Shown: piece after piece, positions 56,770-64,000 of the stretch
How the letters are laid out: every line of letters begins with the position of its first letter
Position numbering within the stretch: position 1 is the stretch's first letter
Origin: Chloracidobacterium sp.
GTDB lineage: Bacteria > Acidobacteriota > Blastocatellia > Pyrinomonadales > Pyrinomonadaceae
Assembly: GCA_016712045.1 (NCBI GenBank)
Contig: JADJRV010000012.1
Coordinates: forward strand, 62,001 to 126,000
Direction: 5' to 3'
Length of the DNA stretch: 64,000 bases
Program-made: the position numbers and the translations under genes
The notes under the pieces: generated by a model
Told to the model about the DNA's origin: nothing
What the model saw: only the letters and a program-made list of their open reading frames with translations
The model's database searches: none

Positions 56770-57890
56770 AATTCTTTTCGGTAACCTGTCCGAATGCGGT
56801 TTCTAAGCCATCGTAATTCTGTCTTGATCGCGCGGACCAATCCGCCAACTATCATTCGTCCTGTCGCATTTCCGCTAAATGCTCCGGCGATCGCAGATAA
56901 CGTTTTGAATGATACCCGCGATTCGTTGGAAAGCACAAATACGGGCTCCCACGTTTCCGGCCGCAATTTTGATTTGAATGCATCAAGCCCGTCAAAATTA
57001 TAGAACCGCTGGCCATGCTTTCTCAGCCAGGCAAGCATAACCCGGAGCCAAACCGGATTGTCGAATGGCTCGACCTTAGCCCTTGTAGAAAGCGGCGAAA
57101 GCCCGAGTGTCGCGTATCCATAACCTCCGTCAGCCAAAGCCCTCATTGCAGTATCGATCATCAACTCGACGCTGCCGTTAGGAGCACCCGGAACATGAGG
57201 AAACTGCTCAAAGAGCCAACCGTTTCGCTGCGACACAGGAGACAAAACAATAAACCCGACCACACAGTCATGGCATTCAGCGACAAAAACTCGCCGATTT
57301 TCGAGACGTGCAAGCGTGTCCGATTCGACCATGAAATGAAGCGGGGGTAGACCTTTGGTTTCAAGCCATTCGCGCAGAACTCTTGCTAATTCGGGATTAT
57401 TGGCGGCTTTTTCGACAGGCCACTCGGTGACGGAAACGCCCTTATTTCTGGCGCGATTTAGTTGGGCGCGCAGCGATCGATGCGAATCCACAATTGAAGG
57501 CCAGTTTTCCGGACGCCATGATGGCTGGGCCCCGATGAGAAATTTTGAATGATCACTCGAATTAGCAAAGACGGATTCGAGGCGCGACTCGGCGGCGAAA
57601 TAGCAGACACGTTGTTTCGCATTTCGTGCGTCGTTTTCGAAATCGGCGGCGACAGCGATCAATCGTTCCTTTTCGCAAACCGGAGCACCCGCAACGACCC
57701 TGACTCTGTCAGAAGAGATGTAACCTACCACGGCATCGCCGCCGGCTGAAAACCATCGCCGAATGCCGGGATTAACGATCTGAAAAGAAGTGGAATTCCA
57801 TCCGAGCGTGAGGACAAGGTTGCGAGCACGAGAGATATTTGGGTTTTCGTGTTTATATGCCGTCGGGGATGTCTCGGAGGGCAATTCCAT
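56766..57890 (-). CDS. DUF2156 / phosphatidylglycerol lysyltransferase C-terminal-like protein
   Basis: 374 residues from the ATG at 57890. GNAT-like double domain of the DUF2156/MprF C-terminal type: GDAVVGYISSDRVRVVAGAP, FLIGAQPSWRPENW, RAQLNRARNKGV, and DGGYGYATLGLSPLS, FYNFDGLDAFKSKLRP. No membrane-spanning flippase part, so it may transfer an amino acid or acyl group in the cytosol. Its ATG overlaps the UbiB stop (TGATG). Confidence 0.82.
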   Translation of the reverse strand: MELPSETSPTAYKHENPNISRARNLVLTLGWNSTSFQIVNPGIRRWFSAGGDAVVGYISSDRVRVVAGAPVCEKERLIAVAADFENDARNAKQRVCYFAAESRLESVFANSSDHSKFLIGAQPSWRPENWPSIVDSHRSLRAQLNRARNKGVSVTEWPVEKAANNPELARVLREWLETKGLPPLHFMVESDTLARLENRRVFVAECHDCVVGFIVLSPVSQRNGWLFEQFPHVPGAPNGSVELMIDTAMRALADGGYGYATLGLSPLSTRAKVEPFDNPVWLRVMLAWLRKHGQRFYNFDGLDAFKSKLRPETWEPVFVLSNESRVSFKTLSAIAGAFSGNATGRMIVGGLVRAIKTELRWLRNRIRTGYRKEL

Positions 57891-59601
57891 CAAGTTCCGG
57901 TGTTTAGTACCGTGCGAAACGCCATTTTTGCCAGTTTCCAGGTGCGGTCCCAGTCGATCGAACCGCCCTCGTCGCGGCCCATGATCTTGTCGACGAACAT
58001 TTTGCGGAAATCTTTACCTTCGCGACGGAGCATAAATTCTTTGGCGTACGGTTTGGCCGTTTCAAAGAAATTAAATTCCGGATCGGTGACGATGCCGATG
58101 CCCTCGAGCGTCATCAGCGCACGCATGATATAGGTGAAATTTGACGGCAGACGAAACGGATAATCGTACATCACGTCGGCAAGGTCGTAGGTCAATTCTT
58201 TGAAATTGACATCCTTGAGTTTCAAATTGAAATGAAACTCAAACATCCGCTCGACGACCGGTTTGATAGAGTCGTGACTCGTTCCGGGCTTGAGAAAATC
58301 GAGCTCGATCAGATCCTGAGCGATACCGCCGGGATCTTTGTCAACGACGTGGAAAAACGCGTCGATCATCTTTGCCTGTAACAGCGGTGATATGCGGCCG
58401 ACCATGCCGAAATCAAAGAACGCGAGCCGGCCGTCTTCCATCACAAGCAAATTGCCCGGATGCGGGTCGGCGTGAAAAAATCCGTCCTCTAGCAATTGTT
58501 TGAGATACGTCTTGATCAGCAAACGATTGACCTTTGCCGGCGAGATATTGCGCTGCGCTTGTCCCTCAAGATCAGTGACCTTTGTGCCGTGGATAAACTC
58601 CATCGTCAGCACTTTTTTGGTCGTCGCGTGCCAATGTATCGTCGGCACGTGGATATTTGACCAGGTCTTAAAACTCTCTCGAAACTGCTCAGCATTGCGG
58701 CCCTCGGCGACGTAATCCATCTCTTCGTGGACGGTCACGTCAAATTCGCGAAGCATCCCCGGCCAATCGGCATTTTCGCTAAGCTGCGGAAAACGCTCGG
58801 CAAAGTTTGCGACCTTTTTGAGAATGACGATGTCACCTTTGATCGTGGCATCAAGATTTGGCCGCTGGACCTTGACCGCGACCTCTTCGCCGGAGTGCAG
58901 ACGGGCTCGATAAACTTGTCCTAGCGAAGCGGCAGCAACGGGTTCAAGCTCAAACTCGGCATAGACCTCGTTGATCTTTTGCCAAGCTCATGCTCGATGA
59001 TCGCAAATGCAACATCATTTGGAAACGGCGGCACCTGATCGACAAGCGTCCCAAGTTCTTTTACAAATGGCAGCGGCAATAGATCGGCCCGTGTCCCCAT
59101 CGATTGCCCGATCTTGATAAACGTCGGCCCGAGCTTGATGAGTTTTTCCTTGAGCCAGACGGCCTGTTTCTCTTGGTTCGCCTCTTTGTTGGTCGAATTA
59201 CCAATAAAGAATCGCCGAAGTCCGAGCATAATGACGTGAAAAAACCATTGTTTTACGCCGTAAAGTTTTTCACCGTAATAAGCGGCCCTCGTTAACTCAC
59301 GGGCACGTTCAAGTCTTACGGCCTGTCGTTTTAAGTGCTGTTTGTGATGAAGGTCGTACTGGTCGAGGTAAAGATAGAGCGACAGCATCGAGATGACGCG
59401 GGAAATCTGAAACAGGCGAAGATAGCCGCGAATACCAAAATAAGTGCTCTCGACCGTTTCCTCGACCTGCAGCAGCTCACGCTCCTCGGCGATCAATTCC
59501 TCGTTCGAAGTCCGTTTTGCGATCTCAAGATTATTTGTGGGCACGAACGAGCCGTTAGCATTAGCCAGATCGACTCTTTCTTTTACCGCGATGTCGTTCA
59601 T
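57890..59601 (-). CDS. ABC1/UbiB-family atypical kinase (frameshifted)
   Basis: About 570 residues when joined. KxGQ motif in GPTFIKIGQSMGTRADLLP, the A-rich loop AAASLGQVYRARL, VAVKVQRPNL, DPHPGNLL and FFDFGMVGRI, as in UbiB/AarF proteins linked to ubiquinone and isoprenoid lipid metabolism. One A is missing (plus-strand T run 58977-58980) between HELGK and INEVYAEFELEP. Start ATG at 59601 overlaps the stop of the VOC gene. Part of a reverse run 62394 to 56065. Confidence 0.88.
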
Positions 59602-59966
59602 TATTCTGATATTTCCTGCCCAAACTGCAGCACATAGCCATTGTTGTCGTAAATGGCAAATTCACGCATTCCGTACTCGAAGTTTTCGATGCCGTAGCAA
59701 ACCCGGGCTTTGTCTTTTACTTTTGTCCACATAGAATCGACGTCGTCCGTTGTAAAGTAAAATGTTCCGGTAAAGCCTATCTTGTCGTACGCCACATGTT
59801 CATTTGGACGAGCGATCATGATCGCTGTATCGTCTATCCACAATGTTGCCCAGCCCCAATCTTCGTTAAACTCGCCGCACGAAAAGCCAAGGATATTCGT
59901 ATAAAAATCGATCGTACCCGGTAGATCCTCGGTGGTCATCATTGGCCTGAGATCGGTAATCTTCAT
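59601..59966 (-). CDS. VOC-family (glyoxalase-fold) protein
   Basis: 121 residues, one vicinal-oxygen-chelate module: TIDFYTNILGFSCGE, GWATLWIDDTAIMIA, FYFTTDDVDSMWTKVKD, REFAIYDNNGYVLQFGQ. The last motif supplies the usual C-terminal Glu or Gln. Substrate unknown. Overlaps both neighbours by a few bases, so it is in the same operon. Confidence 0.85.
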   Translation of the reverse strand: MKITDLRPMMTTEDLPGTIDFYTNILGFSCGEFNEDWGWATLWIDDTAIMIARPNEHVAYDKIGFTGTFYFTTDDVDSMWTKVKDKARVCYGIENFEYGMREFAIYDNNGYVLQFGQEISE

Positions 59967-60916
59967 AGTATCGCAAGCATATTCTTTACGCCCGGGTGGC
60001 TGAAATAGTTCCTAGCACGGTCACTGTCGCGTTCGATCTGGGCTTTTAATTCGTCGATGCCGTTAAACTTTCGCTCATCCCGTATTCGATGCAAAAATCG
60101 GACGCGAAGCACGTCACCATACAGATCGCCGTCAAAGTCGAATATATATGATTCGATCGATGGGTCGGCATCGGATTCAAATGTCGGACGGACTCCGATA
60201 TTGGTAATGCTCTTTCGCCAAGTGCCGTCAATGAGCGTCGCGGTAGCATAGACGCCGTAGCGCGGGATGACGCGGTTGTGCGGTTTGAGATTTGCGGTCG
60301 GGAATCCGATAGTATGGCCGCGGCGGTTCCCTCGAATGATGACACCCTCGACGCCATACGGACGGCCAAGCATACGCCGGGCGAGATTGACGCTACCGTC
60401 TGCGAGTAGTTCACGGATCTTTGACGAACTGACCCGCCGCCCGCGAAGTTGCACCTCATCGACCTCGTCGGCGACAAACCCGAGCTTGCTGCTCATCTCA
60501 CGCAACAGCTCGATATTGCCGCCGCGATCTTTGCCAAAGGCAAAACCCTTGCCAAGATAGACCTCTTTGGCATGGAGCCGTTCGCGGACGATGTTTTCGA
60601 GAAATAACTCGGCCGGCTGTCTGGCAAAATCGAGTGTAAATGGGATAACGATCGCCTGTTTGATGCCGAGAACTTCGAAATTTGATAGCCGCTGATCGAG
60701 CGTCTGCAATAGCGGCGGGGCTGACGCAAGATGTAAAACAGCACGCGGATGCGGGTCAAATGTGATCGCCGTCGGCACTGCTCCGGCCAGTTTTGCCCGA
60801 TCGACGACGGTTTGCATGATCTGCTGGTGGCCAAGATGCAGTCCGTCAAAAACGCCGAGCGTCAGCACCGTCGGTTTCGAAATATTGGCATTTTCAGTCC
60901 CGTGAAATATTTTCAT
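59963..60916 (-). CDS. ribF: Bifunctional riboflavin kinase/FAD synthetase
   Basis: 317 residues. N-terminal FAD synthetase (about 1-185): LGVFDGLHLGHQQIM, AITFDPHPRAVL, KGFAFGKDRGG. C-terminal riboflavin kinase: RGNRRGHTIGFPTANL, PRYGVYA, ESYIFDFDGDLYG. Makes FMN and FAD. Overlaps the VOC gene by 4 bases. Confidence 0.94.
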   Translation of the reverse strand: MKIFHGTENANISKPTVLTLGVFDGLHLGHQQIMQTVVDRAKLAGAVPTAITFDPHPRAVLHLASAPPLLQTLDQRLSNFEVLGIKQAIVIPFTLDFARQPAELFLENIVRERLHAKEVYLGKGFAFGKDRGGNIELLREMSSKLGFVADEVDEVQLRGRRVSSSKIRELLADGSVNLARRMLGRPYGVEGVIIRGNRRGHTIGFPTANLKPHNRVIPRYGVYATATLIDGTWRKSITNIGVRPTFESDADPSIESYIFDFDGDLYGDVLRVRFLHRIRDERKFNGIDELKAQIERDSDRARNYFSHPGVKNMLAIL

Positions 60917-60973
60917 CGTTACCTAAAATGGTATTTGAGCGCCGTGTAATAGGCAAACGGACTCATGGACGCA

Positions 60974-61552
60974 TTATTTGAGCGTCGCGAGCAATTTCTT
61001 GTATTCGGTGACGGTCAAAATGCGGTAAGCCGGTTGCTCCGCTTTGTTGTATTTATCGCTGTGATGCACAGCCGGATAATTTTTGGCTTTCATCTCGGCA
61101 TCGAGTTTTGACCAGTCTTTGTGAGTCAGCGAGCCATAGCTTTTCTTGTTGAGACGCTTGCCAAGTTCATTCCACGCCGCAATAAAATTTACTCCGTCCG
61201 AGCGATATTCGCGGCTGCTGGCGAGAAATGCGTCGAGCAGATCGTCCGGATCGCCGCCTTTGGTTTTGAATGGCCGCAGGTTCAATCTGCCGATCTCGCC
61301 GCCGGGGCACAGAGGCTCCCAGACTGCGATGTCTTTGGCCGCAGTTCCCATGCTGCTCCATTCGTTTTCAAGCCACTTACGGGCTGAATCCGTGTCGGGA
61401 ACGGCGTGTTCACCGCCGCGTGTCGCCTGATACGTCCACTTGTATGCGTCATCGATCCGCACATTGTTGTCCGCCTTCCATTTTGGCAGAGCAAAATCAA
61501 TGAGAGCCGTGGGCAGGCACGAGAGCAGCAATGCAATTGCGAGCAAGTTCAT
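60974..61552 (-). CDS. Secreted protein of unknown function
   Basis: 192 residues with a short signal peptide (MNLLAIALLLSCLPTALI). Mostly helical, with two Trp-rich stretches (YKWTYQATRGGEHAV, SARKWLENEWSSMG). No family recognised. Its ATG overlaps the stop of the plsC-like gene (position 61552), so it is translated with it. Confidence 0.65.
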   Translation of the reverse strand: MNLLAIALLLSCLPTALIDFALPKWKADNNVRIDDAYKWTYQATRGGEHAVPDTDSARKWLENEWSSMGTAAKDIAVWEPLCPGGEIGRLNLRPFKTKGGDPDDLLDAFLASSREYRSDGVNFIAAWNELGKRLNKKSYGSLTHKDWSKLDAEMKAKNYPAVHHSDKYNKAEQPAYRILTVTEYKKLLATLK

Positions 61553-62394
61553 TATTCTGATGTTAGCGTATCTGTCAGACCGTGTGCGGCGAAAAATTCC
61601 GTCTCCATTTGCTCGATCACGGCGCCGATCTCTTTGACGGCGGTGATGCTTGCCAGTTTTTTGGATGTGCCGTCGACGCTTGGCTGGATCACTTTCATCC
61701 GCAGGTCAAAGAGCGATCCCTTAGGCGGGTAATTGGAAAATCCGGTCTGCAAAGGGCTGCGCAGATATATACAAAGCACTCTCGCATTTTCGAGCGAGGT
61801 CAGTATTTTGCCGGTGCCAAATCGCAAACGTCCGCTGTCAAAACGCCCGTCGCGGCTTCGTTGACCCTCAGGGAAAATAAGCACGATGTTGCCCTTGGCG
61901 AGCAGATAGCGGCAAAGATTTAGTACGGCATTTTTATGAGCGGGGGAACCTTTGCGGTCGATAAAGATGCATTTTGTAAGATAAAGAACCGCGTGATAAT
62001 GCAGCTTTTTCTTAAAAAAATCACCCGCCGGGACGTTCCATGTGAACGCTTTGTAATTGAACAGATACCAAAAATTTGACGCCAAAGCCCAGATAATCAG
62101 CGCCGAGTCGATAAATGTCAGATGGTTTGAACAGATAACGAGCGGATACCCACCGCGTTCTTTTTCCTGCCAGATCTCTTTGAACCGCGCACGGATCGCC
62201 GCCATATCGTTGATACGATATCCGCGAAAATATTTCATCAATACGACCAGCAAACCGCCGACCGGCAGCAACAGCACTCGGCAAAGAGTTGACTGAAACC
62301 GTATCTTTTCGATCTGCCATGACGGCGGATCGTCCACGCCGCCGGTGAGCTTTGCGGTCTTAATTATCTGGATCAGTTTTTCGGCCCTCATCAT
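61552..62394 (-). CDS. 1-acyl-sn-glycerol-3-phosphate acyltransferase (PlsC family)
   Basis: 280 residues. HX4D active site in CSNHLTFIDSALI, FPEGQRSRDG as the glycerophosphate-binding block, and KCIFIDRKGSPAH. One N-terminal hydrophobic segment (VLLLPVGGLLVVLMKYF). Transfers an acyl chain to a lysophospholipid. It overlaps the AGPS-like gene by 4 bases, so the two probably make (ether) phospholipids together. Confidence 0.9.
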   Translation of the reverse strand: MMRAEKLIQIIKTAKLTGGVDDPPSWQIEKIRFQSTLCRVLLLPVGGLLVVLMKYFRGYRINDMAAIRARFKEIWQEKERGGYPLVICSNHLTFIDSALIIWALASNFWYLFNYKAFTWNVPAGDFFKKKLHYHAVLYLTKCIFIDRKGSPAHKNAVLNLCRYLLAKGNIVLIFPEGQRSRDGRFDSGRLRFGTGKILTSLENARVLCIYLRSPLQTGFSNYPPKGSLFDLRMKVIQPSVDGTSKKLASITAVKEIGAVIEQMETEFFAAHGLTDTLTSE

Positions 62395-64000
62395 ATTCTC
62401 TGCCTAAGATTCTGATTACCGGCTCCAAATACATTTTGTGGGTCTAGGCCGTGCTTGATCTCTTGCTTCCATTTTAGGGCGGTCTCGGACATTATGTCGG
62501 GCAAGTATGACTCGCGGATCTTGCCGATACCGTGGTGATGCGAGAGCGAACCGCCGCAGCGTAGGATCTCTTCGCGGGCAATGTTTTCAAGCTCAAGGTA
62601 GACCTCAGACGGATTTTCGACGCCCTTGTAATAAAAGCCAAAGTAAAAATAGATCGCGACACCCGTTCGGTAAACCTGCGTGATCCGCGAGGTTACGAAC
62701 GGCTTTTCGGGGAGACCGCGTTTTGAGTATTCATCACGCAAAACTTTCTTGACGTTGTCACAGATCGTGAGAGCGTCGCTCCACGAACACGACGTTTCAA
62801 ACGATTCGGCGATGATGTAATAGTTCATCAAAAAATCGCGAATGTAAGCGATGCTGTACGTCAACTGGTAACCGCGGCGCCCGTTTTCGGCACCGGCTTT
62901 CATCCCGCCGTGTTTGGCGGCGATGCGATAAACGTCACGCTGCTGGCGATCAACCTCGTCTTTTGTTCCCTCAAAACCAGAGTCAGGGCGACCATTTTGT
63001 AAGGATCAAAGCCCTTAATTTTGGTCACGAAAAACTTTTGAGCCTTGCTCATCATGTCTGCCGCAGAGCTATTTGACGCGGGCTTTAGAGCTTGGCCAAA
63101 TTGAAACTGCAGATTATCCACCAGCCTTACGCTCGCGGGCGGTGTCGATGTGTGGGCCAGCTCGTGCATAAAAGCGTAGCCGTCCTCATACGACGGGAAC
63201 AGCACCGAGCCGTATTCCTGAGCCTCGGGCAGCGGAAACAACTTGACGATCGCCGAGGTAACGATGCCGAGTGTGCCCTCCGAACCAAAGATCAGACGGC
63301 GAAGATCGGGGCCGACCGACTCGCGAGGAGCGGCGGAGCTTCGCTCTAGTTTGCCGTCCGCCGTCGCGACTGTGATGTCGACGACAATGTCCTCGATATT
63401 GCCGTACTTGTTCTTTTCATACCGCTCGCGTTGGTCGCGATCCAGCCGCCGAGCGTCGAAAACTCAACACTGTCGGGCTCGTGACCCATTGAAACACCAT
63501 ATTTTGCAAGCTCCGACATGATATGGCGTCCGACCGCACCGGCTTCGATACAGGCCATCATGTTTTCTTTGTCGATCCACTTGATGCGGTTCATCCGCCG
63601 CATATCGACCGAGACGATGACGCGTTTCTCGTCGTTTCGGCAGCGAAGAGCATCGGTAACATTTGTCCCGCCGCCAAAGGGTAACAGAACGGTGTCATGC
63701 TCTTTTGCCGCCGTGATGAGCGAAGCGACTTGCTCCTCACTTTCGGGATAGACAACCATATCCGGTATGCGGCCGAGCTTTTTGTGCTTGATCGCAAACA
63801 TTTCCTCCTGCGTATGGCCGTGGCCGTGACGCAGACGGTTTTCGCCGTCCACGTCGATCTGATTTTCGCTGAGAAACTGTCGGATCGAATCTGTGAATTT
63901 CGGCGATTCGACCGGCGGCGGGATCTCGGTCGGATAGGCGTTTGTATGTTGGTCCTTGGCGTCCAGATCGATGCCGAGAGTTTCGCGGATCCACGGCAGC
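62391..64000 (-). CDS. FAD-linked alkyldihydroxyacetonephosphate synthase-like protein, start beyond window (two frameshifts)
   Basis: About 535 residues visible; the N-terminus lies past 64000. FAD-binding type 4 domain: PDMVVYPESEEQVASLI, PFGGGTNVTDAL, GGWIATNASGMK, IFGSEGTLGIVTSAI. The C-terminal part has CGGSLSHHHGIGKIRE, the His-rich active-site signature of AGPS. Bases missing at 63414-63417 (GMKK then NKYGNIEDI) and 62974-62977 (LVF then EGTKDEVD). AGPS makes the ether bond of alkyl lipids. Glycolate-oxidase-like enzymes share the fold, but the His motif favours AGPS. Confidence 0.85.

Overview
The window looks like a chromosomal segment of a Gram-negative soil or sediment bacterium, most likely an Acidobacteriota of the Blastocatellia/Pyrinomonadales type. 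This is inferred from gene content: TonB-dependent receptors with an N-terminal carboxypeptidase-regulatory domain, several Ser/Thr kinases with TPR or PEGA tails, an ECF sigma factor paired with a kinase, an acidobacterial-type VWA protein, and multihaem cytochromes. No rRNA is present to confirm it. No phage, IS element or CRISPR array was seen.

Layout. (1) 1-6315: an outer-membrane barrel protein followed by a decahaem cytochrome c fused to a seven-bladed LVIVD propeller, a possible outer-membrane electron conduit. (2) 6670-30144: a large pectin-utilisation locus. It has a TonB receptor; a forward operon of secreted enzymes (CE8-PL10, GH28, CE12, GH105, cupin, GntR regulator, GH43); a reverse operon (SDR, degenerate M24 protein, hexuronate-type MFS permease); and a forward catabolic run (NagB-like protein, UxaA, ROK regulator, KduI/IolB, KduD, KdgK, KdgA) ending in pyruvate and glyceraldehyde-3-phosphate. 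Palindromes of the form AATTGGTNNNACCAATT lie at the two control regions and fit the GntR regulator. (3) 30285-41048: a signalling island. A reverse operon encodes an FHA-HtrA membrane protease, a kinase, a PP2C phosphatase, a second kinase and two secreted paralogues. Divergent from it is an ECF sigma factor followed by a kinase-TPR protein. (4) 41082-64000: housekeeping and mixed genes. These are tRNA-Ala(GGC), enoyl-CoA hydratase, PilZ, TrxB, lipocalin, FmdB, VWA, ThyA, a methyltransferase/glycosyltransferase/AsnB glycan-type group, a prolyl iminopeptidase, TatA, SDR, CBM9, DUF2156, UbiB, RibF, PlsC and an AGPS-type ether-lipid enzyme cut by the window end.

Two general properties matter to a reader. 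First, about twenty genes or gene segments are interrupted by single-base frameshifts, mostly one base missing in a short A/T or G run. That is the signature of uncorrected sequencing indels rather than gene decay, so such genes are annotated as whole reading frames with the break positions given. Second, several families of short intergenic repeats occur: TGGTCC-type tandem repeats at gene ends, GCAGAAGCCCGC hairpins, and AT-rich TTCGTG/AATTACG hairpins placed just before start codons.
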